Positions 5,980-13,812 of a stretch of 15,045 bases of DNA are shown here, in pieces. How positions within the stretch are numbered: position 1 is the stretch's first letter; each line of letters starts with the position of its first letter. Location: assembly GCA_900765125.1 (NCBI GenBank), contig CAAFQL010000107.1, positions 1-15,045 of the forward strand, in the 5' to 3' direction. The stretch is from Oscillospiraceae bacterium. GTDB lineage: Bacteria; Bacillota; Clostridia; Oscillospirales; Ruminococcaceae. A program made the translations under genes and the position numbers. The notes beneath the pieces were generated by a model. It made no database searches. It worked only from the letters and a program-made list of their open reading frames with translations, and was not told the DNA's origin.

Positions 5980-7617
5980 AAAAAACAGACTTTTTTTAAA
6001 GGTTCGCTTATTCTCATGATATCCGCAGCAGTGGCAAAGGTGCTGGGTGCGCTTTTTAAAATACCACTTACAAATCGTCTGGGTGGAATTGGAATGGGAT
6101 ATTTCGGCTGTGCTTATGGGCTTTTTCTACCGATATATGCCGTATCAGCAACAGGCCTTTCCGCAGCAGTGGCAAAACTTACTGCTGAGGAGGCAGCTCG
6201 AGGCTGTTTTGGAAGTGTCCGAAGAATACGCAATACTGCCAGACTTTTGTTTTTTGGCTTTGGTGCGGCACTTACTCTTATAATAATATTTGCTGCCAAG
6301 CCTTTTGCAATATATACGACAGGAGACATGAGTTCGTGGTATGCCATACTTATGATCGCACCATCTGCACTTTTTGGTTGTATGAGTGCAGTGGAGAGAG
6401 GATATTATGAGGGTTTGCAAAATATGTATCCTACAGCAATGTCACAAGCTGTGGAGGCTATTATAAAAGTAATATGCGGACTGTGGCTTTCGGGATTTGT
6501 TCTGGAGCATGAAAAAGAGGTGCTGTTTTATTTTCCAAACGGCACGGATATTCTTTCAGTTGCCGCAGCTGCTGCCATTCTTGGTGTGACTGTATCAACG
6601 GCGGCAGGATGGCTGTATTTCTTTTTTAGAAATCTTTCAGGAGACGGAATACGCAAGGATTTTATTTGCAATGAGAAGGTCGATTCACGACGGCATATAT
6701 CCAAAAAGCTTATGCTTACTATGCTGCCGATAACCTTGGGTTCTGTGGGAGCTACTCTTACATCTGTTATCGATTTATGTACTGTCATGAGATGCCTTGA
6801 CTTTTCGCAGGAACACAGAGGAACAGAACTTGTAAAGCGGTTCGGTGATATGGCTTCGGATAATGCGTTTCCGGCTTTTGTATATGGAGCCTTTACAGGA
6901 ATGGCACTGACCGTATTCAATCTTGTTCCGTCTGTTACAAATATGTTCGGCAGAAGTGCACTGCCCTGTGCAGCACGTGCATTTGCAAGAGGAAAAAAAC
7001 AGGCTCTCTGTGAACAAGTTCGTTCTGTACTTCTTGCGGCAGGACTTATTGCGATCCCATCAGGGCTTGGACTTGTGCTTTTGTCTGAACCTATCATGCT
7101 CACTCTTTACAGCGGACATACTGATGAGACTTTTATTGCCTCACGTGCGCTGTCAGCTTTAGCCCCCGGAATGGTTTGCTTGTGTCTTGTATCGCCGCTG
7201 TTTAGTATAATGCAGGGGATAGGAAGAGCCGATCTTCCTGTAAAACTTATGCTGTCGGGAGTTGTGGTAAAGCTTATAGGAAATCTTTTGCTTATACCTA
7301 TTCCAGCGTTTGCGGCAACGGGTGCAAGTATATCTACCAGTGTGTGCTATTTACTTATGTTTATGATAGCTGTTATTACTCTCAGGCGTGAGCTTGGCGG
7401 AAGCCTTGGGCTTATAAGAACTATACTGCCGGTTGTCTATGCTTCTGCCATGAGCGGAGCAGCGGTGTATCTTCTTAGATCTCTTCTACGTTCATATGGT
7501 ACTGTTGTTCAGCTCGCAGGATGTATTCTAGGGGCTGTTTTGATGTATGCTTTGGTTTTATGGCTTATGGGAAATTCCAGACAAAATATCCTTGAAAAGC
7601 TTAGTTTAAGAATGTAG
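5977..7617 (+). CDS. SpoVB/MurJ-family flippase (polysaccharide/lipid II exporter), CTG start
   Basis: A polytopic membrane protein of the MOP superfamily (MATE / SpoVB / MurJ), about 546 residues, with many hydrophobic segments spread along its length. The N-terminus, read from CTG 5977, is (M)KKQTFFKGSLILMISAAV followed by AKVLGALFKIPLTNRLG, the typical start of this family. Members flip lipid-linked sugar precursors across the membrane; SpoVB acts in spore cortex synthesis and related proteins act on lipid II. The first ATG is at 6016, but it would cut off the conserved beginning and has only a weak site (AAAGG, 13 nt away). AGGAGG at 5963-5968 is eight bases from the CTG. No in-frame ATG, GTG or TTG lies between the upstream stop at 5929 and 6016. 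The exact substrate is unknown. The gene stands alone, divergent from the aminotransferase operon. Confidence 0.85.
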   Translation: MKKQTFFKGSLILMISAAVAKVLGALFKIPLTNRLGGIGMGYFGCAYGLFLPIYAVSATGLSAAVAKLTAEEAARGCFGSVRRIRNTARLLFFGFGAALTLIIIFAAKPFAIYTTGDMSSWYAILMIAPSALFGCMSAVERGYYEGLQNMYPTAMSQAVEAIIKVICGLWLSGFVLEHEKEVLFYFPNGTDILSVAAAAAILGVTVSTAAGWLYFFFRNLSGDGIRKDFICNEKVDSRRHISKKLMLTMLPITLGSVGATLTSVIDLCTVMRCLDFSQEHRGTELVKRFGDMASDNAFPAFVYGAFTGMALTVFNLVPSVTNMFGRSALPCAARAFARGKKQALCEQVRSVLLAAGLIAIPSGLGLVLLSEPIMLTLYSGHTDETFIASRALSALAPGMVCLCLVSPLFSIMQGIGRADLPVKLMLSGVVVKLIGNLLLIPIPAFAATGASISTSVCYLLMFMIAVITLRRELGGSLGLIRTILPVVYASAMSGAAVYLLRSLLRSYGTVVQLAGCILGAVLMYALVLWLMGNSRQNILEKLSLRM

Positions 7618-7686
7618 GAATCCATTAGTTCATTTTTTTATTATTTAGTTTTACAAAAATTTCAAAATTCAGCATTCAGACTTAAT

Positions 7687-7732
7687 TTGTTAATTAAAAA
7701 TTAAACAATATAAGAGGATTTCGTTTTATAAT
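7687..7732 (+). promoter_or_regulatory. Candidate promoter region of the dockerin protein at 7818
   Basis: TTGTTA at 7687-7692 and TATAAG at 7709-7714 lie 16 nt apart. A further TATAAT at 7727-7732 has no convincing -35 box. The region 7618-7817 is otherwise AT-rich, and I see no clear terminator for the preceding flippase gene. Confidence 0.35.
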
Positions 7733-7817
7733 AAATGATATAGAATGCTGTGAAAGCAAATTGTGCATATTGCAGTAAACAGAGCGAAAAATTATTATTT
7801 TGAAAGGACGGAAAATC

Positions 7818-9209
7818 ATGAAAAGTATAATGAAAAGACAGTGGACTCAGATAGCTGCGGTAGTCGCTGCTGCGGCTTGTGCTGTAACAGGAACAGTTGC
7901 AGGTGTAAGCGGCGCTTTTTCACCTATGGAAGCCTACGCTTTTGCAGAGGGTGATAAGCTTACAATGACAATAGAGCCTAATGATGATGGTGATGGAGAA
8001 CATTTTGAGATCACATCGCCAATAACTGCGGCAGAGGTTGGACAAAAAATAACTGTGTCAATGAAAGCTGATGGCTTTGCCGGACAGAATGCAGTTGGTG
8101 CTATCGGATATGCAGACAGCACAAATGGATACAAGTGGGTTCAGAACGATTGGGAAATAGCAGTTGGATCTGACGATACAATTAACCTTGAGTTTGAAAT
8201 TAAAGCGGGCATGGTTGGACAAAAGGTTCAGATACAGAGCTGGTATCCGACGGTTGATAAAATTACATCATACAGTGCTATATGCGGCGATGCAGGTGAA
8301 AATCCGGTAGTTACTACAACTACTAATACTCCTGTTGTAACAACAGTACCTCCGATAGGCGGCGAAGAAGCTGATTTTACAGTAGGCACACAGGAGGGTA
8401 CTGATGGTGACATTCAGGCAGTTGCTGAATTCAAGCCGGGTAATGCGAAGTATGCTGTGATTACTTATAAGGTTCTGTCCAATGATCTTATGTCTTCCTG
8501 TGCTGTAGGCACATGGCACCCTGATACTGAATGGGTTCAGGTAGATTATAAGAATGAAAAGGTTGATGCAAACGGTCTTGTAACCGTAACATATCAGTTC
8601 CCTGAAAAGGTTGGCACAACAATCAAGGCTATGATTTTCTCTCCTGGTAATAAAGATGTAGAGTTCCAGAGTATTACTCTCTACGGCAGCCAGCCTGATG
8701 TTACGACAACAACAACTGTTACAACAAAGAAGGATGATCCCTCCAGTCTTGAATTTAAGACATATTATAATGGCGACAATAAAAACATCAATGTAACTTA
8801 TATGTGCTATATGGTCGCTACATTCAAGTCACCTGTAAGCGGTACCTGCTATTATAACAATAAGAGCATACCTTGGACAGCAGTGGATAAGGGCAATGGC
8901 TATTATGTAGCAGAAGTTCCGCTGGATACTACATCTGGTGACAATATCATGAACCTGAATATTTCTTCAAATGGCTCTGTACAGGGTAATCTTAGATTCT
9001 ATTATCCCGGTGATGCTTCTCTGAATGGCGTTGTAAACGGCAGTGACCTCAGAGCAATTGCAAAGTATCTCCAGGCATCAAGCAGTGAAAAAACAGATAT
9101 CATGAATGCTGTATGTGATTATACACGTGACGGCAGCGTAAGTATGAATGATGCTGTATCACTGACAAAGGCTCTTGTTGGAAATGCTTCAGTTCCGGGC
9201 AGCAAGTAA
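7818..9209 (+). CDS. Secreted multi-module dockerin protein without recognised catalytic domain
   Basis: 463 residues from ATG 7818, which has AAAGGA nine bases upstream; a TTG at 7800 extends the frame but precedes that site. A signal peptide (MKSIMKRQW, then an Ala/Val-rich core) probably ends near residues 41-43 (AYAFA). Module A (about 45-157) and module B (about 183-290) are diverged copies of one beta-rich domain: both share a [KE]WVQ motif, a strand such as INLEFEI or VTVTYQF, and a VG-Q/T-K-V/I segment. Module C (about 308-396) differs. Thr/Val/Pro linkers lie at 160-180 and 293-305. A dockerin at about 397-455 has two EF-hand loops (DASLNGVVNGSD, DYTRDGSVSMND). The modules look like carbohydrate-binding or adhesion domains, which is inference from fold pattern and context. 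No hydrolase motif is apparent. It probably joins a cohesin-based surface complex. Confidence 0.85.
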   Translation: MKSIMKRQWTQIAAVVAAAACAVTGTVAGVSGAFSPMEAYAFAEGDKLTMTIEPNDDGDGEHFEITSPITAAEVGQKITVSMKADGFAGQNAVGAIGYADSTNGYKWVQNDWEIAVGSDDTINLEFEIKAGMVGQKVQIQSWYPTVDKITSYSAICGDAGENPVVTTTTNTPVVTTVPPIGGEEADFTVGTQEGTDGDIQAVAEFKPGNAKYAVITYKVLSNDLMSSCAVGTWHPDTEWVQVDYKNEKVDANGLVTVTYQFPEKVGTTIKAMIFSPGNKDVEFQSITLYGSQPDVTTTTTVTTKKDDPSSLEFKTYYNGDNKNINVTYMCYMVATFKSPVSGTCYYNNKSIPWTAVDKGNGYYVAEVPLDTTSGDNIMNLNISSNGSVQGNLRFYYPGDASLNGVVNGSDLRAIAKYLQASSSEKTDIMNAVCDYTRDGSVSMNDAVSLTKALVGNASVPGSK

Positions 9210-9230
9210 TCTTTTTAAGTAATAATACAG

Positions 9231-9266
9231 GACTGCACATGACATATGCCGTGTGCAGTCTTTTTT
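9231..9266 (+). terminator. Intrinsic terminator of the dockerin protein gene
   Basis: GACTGCACATG at 9231-9241 pairs with CGTGTGCAGTC at 9250-9260 (one T-G pair), with an 8-nt loop and six T residues at 9261-9266. Confidence 0.9.
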
Positions 9267-9277
9267 GTAACATTTGC

Positions 9278-9306
9278 TTGACAGAAAGACGAAAAAACGC
9301 TATAAT
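9278..9306 (+). promoter_or_regulatory. Perfect consensus promoter for ychF
   Basis: TTGACA at 9278-9283, a 17-nt spacer and TATAAT at 9301-9306. Transcription should start near 9313 and give a leader of about 58 nt before ychF. Confidence 0.85.
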
Positions 9307-9370
9307 GTTAAATGTATGTTGAAATAAACCGGATATAGCCGGAATGATAAAGAATAAGGATGGTGCTGTT

Positions 9371-10465
9371 ATGAAGCTTGGTATGGTAGGTCTGCCGAAT
9401 GTCGGTAAGAGTACACTTTTTAATGCGTTGACAAATGCCGGTGCTGAATCTGCGAATTATCCGTTCTGCACAATTGAAAAGAATATAGGAATAGTTTCTG
9501 TTCCTGATACACGCCTTGATAAACTGGCAGAAATGTATAATCCGGAGAAGTTTACCCCTGCAACACTGGAATTTGTTGATATTGCAGGACTTGTTAAGGG
9601 TGCATCTAAAGGCGAAGGCTTGGGCAATAAGTTTTTGGCGGATATTCGTGAGGTAGATGCTATAGTCCATGTTGTACGATGCTTTGAGGATATGAATATT
9701 ATTCATGTTGACGGAAATATTAATCCTGCAAGGGATATTGAAACCATCAATTTAGAACTTATATTCTCCGATATTGATGTTGTGACGAGAAGAATCGACC
9801 GTACAAAGAAAGCTCTCAAGGGAGATAAGAAATTACAGGGACAGCTTGATTTTCTTGAGCGTCTGAAAGAACATCTTGAAGAGGGAAAATCCGCAAGAGG
9901 TTTTGATTTTACCGATGAAGAACGTCTCTGGATAAAGGAAACTCCGCTGCTTTCAGCAAAGCCTGTTATCTATGCAGCAAACATGAGTGAAGCTGACTTC
10001 ACAGGCGGTATAGATTCAAATCCGCATTATAAGACAGTATGCGATATAGCTGCAGAGGAAAAGTCCGCAGTGCTGCCTATTTGTGCAAAGATCGAAGCTG
10101 AAATATCTGATATGGATGCAGAGGACAAGGCAATGTTCCTTGAGGAGATGAATCTTGAAGAGTCCGGTCTTAACAGAATTATACGTGAGGGATACAGTTT
10201 GCTTGGACTGATTTCATATTTGACAGCAGGAGCGCCTGAGGTAAGAGCATGGACTATTACACGTGGTACAAAGGCACCGCAGGCTGCCGGAAAGATCCAT
10301 ACTGATTTTGAAAAAGGCTTTATTCGTGCTGAGGTGGTATCATTTGATGATCTTATGGAATGCGGTTCTATGACAGCTGCAAAGGAAAAGGGTCTTGTGC
10401 GCCTTGAGGGTAAGGAATATGTTATGCAGGACGGAGATATAGTTCTGTTCAGATTTAATGTGTGA
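9371..10465 (+). CDS. ychF: Redox-regulated ATPase YchF (OLA1/Obg family)
   Basis: 364 residues from ATG 9371, the normal YchF length. An in-frame ATG at 9344 would add nine residues, but AAGGA at 9356-9360 lies ten bases before 9371 and selects it. The P-loop is GLPNVGKST (residues 7-15). Switch regions include TLEFVDIAGLVKGASKGEGL, with DIAG as the G3 motif. The G4 position reads NMSE instead of NKxD, the change that gives YchF proteins ATP rather than GTP preference. The C-terminal about 80 residues form a TGS domain (from about AWTITRGTKAPQAAGKIHTD to the end). YchF associates with ribosomes and is linked to stress and translation. It is a single gene with its own promoter and terminator. 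Confidence 0.97.
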   Translation: MKLGMVGLPNVGKSTLFNALTNAGAESANYPFCTIEKNIGIVSVPDTRLDKLAEMYNPEKFTPATLEFVDIAGLVKGASKGEGLGNKFLADIREVDAIVHVVRCFEDMNIIHVDGNINPARDIETINLELIFSDIDVVTRRIDRTKKALKGDKKLQGQLDFLERLKEHLEEGKSARGFDFTDEERLWIKETPLLSAKPVIYAANMSEADFTGGIDSNPHYKTVCDIAAEEKSAVLPICAKIEAEISDMDAEDKAMFLEEMNLEESGLNRIIREGYSLLGLISYLTAGAPEVRAWTITRGTKAPQAAGKIHTDFEKGFIRAEVVSFDDLMECGSMTAAKEKGLVRLEGKEYVMQDGDIVLFRFNV

Positions 10466-10487
10466 ATACAAATACAGGAATAGTTTT

Positions 10488-10525
10488 ACGGCGTATGCAG
10501 AATGTTCTTCATACGCCGTGTTTTT
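10488..10525. terminator. Terminator between convergent ychF and the BofC-C-like gene
   Basis: ACGGCGTATG at 10488-10497 pairs perfectly with CATACGCCGT at 10510-10519 around a 12-nt loop. TTTTT follows at 10521-10525. On the minus strand the hairpin is followed by AAAACTA, so it is mainly a plus-strand terminator, although it is placed where it could serve both genes. Confidence 0.85.
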
Positions 10526-10545
10526 CTTTATTATGCAGCGCAGCT

Positions 10546-10878
10546 TTAAGATGTTATATCTTCCACCAGAGAACGCAGTTCCGCTTCCGTTTTAGCTGAT
10601 ATGCCTTCTTCAAGCAGCTTTCTGTCATGCTCTGTAAGAAGGTACAGAGGCATATCGATTTCGCTGTACGGAGTTTGACTGTCACCTCTGAAAAGCCCAA
10701 GATGATCATTCCATATGCGAAGAATAAAGCTGACTTCCGTTTGTGTTATGGAAGTTTCGGTGGATTCCTGCGCTTCAGGTTTCGGATGTGTAATTGCAGC
10801 AGCTGCTGAGCCGAAAACTATTACCACGGAGATCACAAATGCTGTAAGAACCATAAGCCAGATGCGTTTTTTTGTCAT
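10546..10878 (-). CDS. Small membrane-anchored protein with BofC C-terminal-like domain
   Basis: 110 residues. A basic start (MTKKR) leads one membrane span at about 6-28, then a short Thr/Glu/Gln linker. The extracytoplasmic domain, about residues 50-110, contains SFILRIWNDHLGLFRGD, then TPYSEIDMPLYLL and a helical end ELRSLVEDITS. This order (strand, 'y/w-x-x-x-lavF', 'TPYe', 'LLedyts') matches my memory of the BofC C-terminal domain found in many small clostridial proteins. In Bacillus, BofC restrains SpoIVB signalling in sporulation. Here only the C-terminal domain type is present and the role is unknown. The start at 10878 has AGGAGG eight bases upstream. It is transcribed alone, convergent with ychF and divergent from the PBP. 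Confidence 0.75.
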   Translation of the reverse strand: MTKKRIWLMVLTAFVISVVIVFGSAAAAITHPKPEAQESTETSITQTEVSFILRIWNDHLGLFRGDSQTPYSEIDMPLYLLTEHDRKLLEEGISAKTEAELRSLVEDITS

Positions 10879-10978
10879 TTAATTATCCTCCTTTTTCAAT
10901 AAGTAACATAATCAGTATTAACCATACCTTAAAGTTTATACATTATGTATATTTTTAAAGGAATTTTTTTGGAATCAC

Positions 10979-11007
10979 TTAACATGAGCTGATTTTTGTG
11001 GTATAAT
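10979..11007 (+). promoter_or_regulatory. Promoter of the PBP-methyltransferase operon
   Basis: TTAACA at 10979-10984, a 17-nt spacer and TATAAT at 11002-11007, with TGG just before it as an extended -10. Transcription should start near 11014. Confidence 0.75.
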
Positions 11008-11077
11008 AAAAAAGAATATATTGATGTCGGATCAGTGCAGTATTTTGATGCACTTACTTTACGGAAGGACAGATCAT

Positions 11078-13789
11078 ATGGAAAATAAAAAATCAAATAA
11101 TAATAATTCACAAAAGAATAGAAAACCTGCGAATAAAAAACCTTTAAGAACTTCGGAAAAACATTCTTCCGAAGTGAAGCCTGCGCAGACAAAGAAACCA
11201 AGACCTGATGGCGAAAAAACACCCCGCAAAAAAAATAATAAACCGATACAAGAAAATAAAAAAGTTAAGAAACTACGTGATATAGAGCCAAGTCAGACTG
11301 CTTCTGCGCCTACACCGAAAAAGCCTGATCCGTCTACTGTGAATAATACATCTTTGCAGGGCGGATACAGAAATGAGACAGATGAGGAAATTAGAAGCAA
11401 ACCTCCTACGGGTACCCCTGAGTATCCATATTACAAGGGCAGTCTTTCCTCAGCAAAGATACGTCGTCATCCGGGACTTAGAAATGCTTTTTCCATTCTC
11501 CTGACAACTATAATGTCACTATTTCTTATATGCGTTATTACCGGAACAATAGTTGTTACTGCATTGACTGTCTATGTCATGGACTTCAAGGACGAGGTTT
11601 CTGCTGTGACCATTGAGGAGTTGGAACTCCAATATAATACGTATGTTTATGCAACAAATGCCAAAGGAGAGGAAGTATGTCTTTATGAGGTGAATAACGC
11701 CTCTGAACGTGTTCCGGTCAAGATAGAGGATATTCCTCAGCACGTTCGTGATGCATTTGTTTATGCAGAGGACGGACGTTTTTATGTACACGATGGTGTT
11801 GACTATAAGAGAACATTCTATTCATTTGCAAATATGTTCCTGCATATTTACGATACGAATATCGGCGGTTCTACCATTACACAGCAGCTTGTAAAGAACA
11901 TTACAGGTGACGATGTACAATCACCGTCACGTAAAATACGTGAAATATTCCGTGCTATGGAACTGGAAAAAAATTATTCCAAAGACGAAATACTTGAAAG
12001 TTATCTTAATTATATCGGTTTCGGCGGCGCTACCAATGGAATTCAAGGTGCGTCTCTGAAATATTTTGGAAAGAATGTTTCCGAACTGAGCGTTGCAGAG
12101 GCAGCTTGTCTTGCTGCGATCCCGAAAAGCCCGGAGGTACTCAATCCATTTGCAGAAACTCAGGACGAGGAAACAGGTGAATGGATAAACACAGGTGAAG
12201 CTGCAAATAAAAGCCGTCAGTATTATGTTCTTGAACAGATGTATGAAAATGGTGCGATCACCTATGACGAATATCAGGCAGCAGCTGCCGAAAAGCTTGT
12301 ATTTACAAATTCTGATGAGTATAAAGAACAGCATCCCGACGAAGAGGAGAATCCGTATCTTTCAGCCTCCTCTACAAGCTGGATAGTTGATACTGCTATT
12401 TATGAGTTCGCAGAATATCTTGAGGATATGTACAACATATCTTCACAGGAAGCTATTGAGCGTATAAATGCAGGCGGATACCGTATCTATACAACGGTTG
12501 ATATGGATATGCAGGAGCACGTTGAAGCAAAGTATAAGGATCTTGATAACCTGATGGATTCTGCCTCAGTGGCCTATTACGGAGATCCGAACGGCGATGG
12601 TCAGTATACAGTTGATGAGATAGAGTATCCTAAATCTGCATTTATAGCAATGAATTATGATGGCAGCATTCGTGCAATCGTAGGAAACATAGGTGAAAAG
12701 AAGTCACTTTGCTGGAATTATGCCACAATGGAACCACGTCAGCCGGGTTCTACTATAAAGCCCCTTGCAGCTTACGGTTTAGGCCTTGAAAATGATATTA
12801 TTGCATGGGGTTCTATGATAGAGGATGCACCTCTCATGAAGATTGGTGATTCTGACTGGCCTATTAACTATGGTACTGATAACTACAGTGGAAATTACTC
12901 CTACGACAAGGTATTTGCCTCTGAAGCTCTGGCAAGATCACTTAATACTATCTCCGCAAAGATATGCAATAAGCTTACACCTCAGTCAGTGTTCAACTTT
13001 GCCTCTGAGAAAATGGGTCTGAAACTTGCCTCATCTTCTCCAGATGGGCTTACTGATAATGCGATCTCTCCTATGTCTGTAGGTGCTTTGACATACGGCA
13101 TAACTCTTAAAAACCTTGTAAATGGTTATATCCCATACGGAAACGGTGGAACTTACTACAATGCTCATATTGTAAGCAAGGTTATACAGGGCACTGATAC
13201 AGTTGTCTACGAGGATGACGGCAGTCCGAGAAGAGCAGTAAGCGAGGAAACCGCATATGTTATGAACCAGATGCTTCAGAATGTTATAAATACAGGTACG
13301 GGTTCTCCTGCAAAGCTTGAAAATAAGCACGTTGCAGGTAAGACGGGCACTTCCGAGGATTGGACAGACCTTACTTTTGTAGGACTTACGGAGGATTTTG
13401 TAAGCGGCGTATGGATCGGCTACACAGGTCGTTATTCTTTGCCAAGCAGTCTGAGATCTGCCGAGGTTTGGCAAAACATTATCGGTGAATATGCAAATCA
13501 GATCGAATCAGGAGCATCATATCCGAACTGCGATACTGTTGTTACAGGAAATGTCTGCAAGAGAACAGGTAAAATTGCAGGACCAAATTGTCCGACAGCA
13601 GGTGTAGGCTACTGGAAATCTTCCAATGCACCTAAATGTGAGGGCTGCTGGATGCTTACAACTACAGCAGCGACAACTACAGGAGCAGGGACTACCAGTG
13701 CTGGTGCCAATACAACCTATACCGAAACAGTTCCTGTAACAACTGAACCGCCTACTCAAAATACAGAAGCACCAACGGAACAACAATAA
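11078..13789 (+). CDS. Class A (bifunctional) penicillin-binding protein, PBP1A-like
   Basis: 903 residues from ATG 11078, with AAGGA eight bases upstream. In-frame TTG 11021 and ATG 11024 lack such a site. Order: a Lys/Asn/Pro-rich cytoplasmic tail of about 130 residues; one membrane span at about 137-168; a GT51 glycosyltransferase domain at about 190-370 with EDGRFYVHDG (catalytic E231), GGSTITQQLVKN (263-274) and RKIREIFRAMELE; a penicillin-binding transpeptidase at about 515-805 with STIK (S558-K561), SLN (621-623) and KTGT (755-758). All catalytic motifs are intact. Residues 503-514 form an EF-hand-like loop. The C-terminus has a Cys-containing segment (C818, C827, C838, C854, C857) and a Thr-rich tail (861-903). 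It polymerises and cross-links peptidoglycan at the outer face of the membrane. It is co-transcribed with the methyltransferase 23 bp downstream. Confidence 0.95.
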   Translation: MENKKSNNNNSQKNRKPANKKPLRTSEKHSSEVKPAQTKKPRPDGEKTPRKKNNKPIQENKKVKKLRDIEPSQTASAPTPKKPDPSTVNNTSLQGGYRNETDEEIRSKPPTGTPEYPYYKGSLSSAKIRRHPGLRNAFSILLTTIMSLFLICVITGTIVVTALTVYVMDFKDEVSAVTIEELELQYNTYVYATNAKGEEVCLYEVNNASERVPVKIEDIPQHVRDAFVYAEDGRFYVHDGVDYKRTFYSFANMFLHIYDTNIGGSTITQQLVKNITGDDVQSPSRKIREIFRAMELEKNYSKDEILESYLNYIGFGGATNGIQGASLKYFGKNVSELSVAEAACLAAIPKSPEVLNPFAETQDEETGEWINTGEAANKSRQYYVLEQMYENGAITYDEYQAAAAEKLVFTNSDEYKEQHPDEEENPYLSASSTSWIVDTAIYEFAEYLEDMYNISSQEAIERINAGGYRIYTTVDMDMQEHVEAKYKDLDNLMDSASVAYYGDPNGDGQYTVDEIEYPKSAFIAMNYDGSIRAIVGNIGEKKSLCWNYATMEPRQPGSTIKPLAAYGLGLENDIIAWGSMIEDAPLMKIGDSDWPINYGTDNYSGNYSYDKVFASEALARSLNTISAKICNKLTPQSVFNFASEKMGLKLASSSPDGLTDNAISPMSVGALTYGITLKNLVNGYIPYGNGGTYYNAHIVSKVIQGTDTVVYEDDGSPRRAVSEETAYVMNQMLQNVINTGTGSPAKLENKHVAGKTGTSEDWTDLTFVGLTEDFVSGVWIGYTGRYSLPSSLRSAEVWQNIIGEYANQIESGASYPNCDTVVTGNVCKRTGKIAGPNCPTAGVGYWKSSNAPKCEGCWMLTTTAATTTGAGTTSAGANTTYTETVPVTTEPPTQNTEAPTEQQ

Positions 13790-13812
13790 TTATAGCAAAG
13801 GACGTATTTATA

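Noticed and set aside
6528..7103. 191-residue minus-strand frame
   Set aside because: It is the shadow of the flippase gene, with no ribosome binding site and no recognisable protein features.
8304..8351. ACT/ACA-rich repeats as a CRISPR-like or microsatellite repeat
   Set aside because: These are codons of the Thr/Val linker in the dockerin protein and have no spacer structure.
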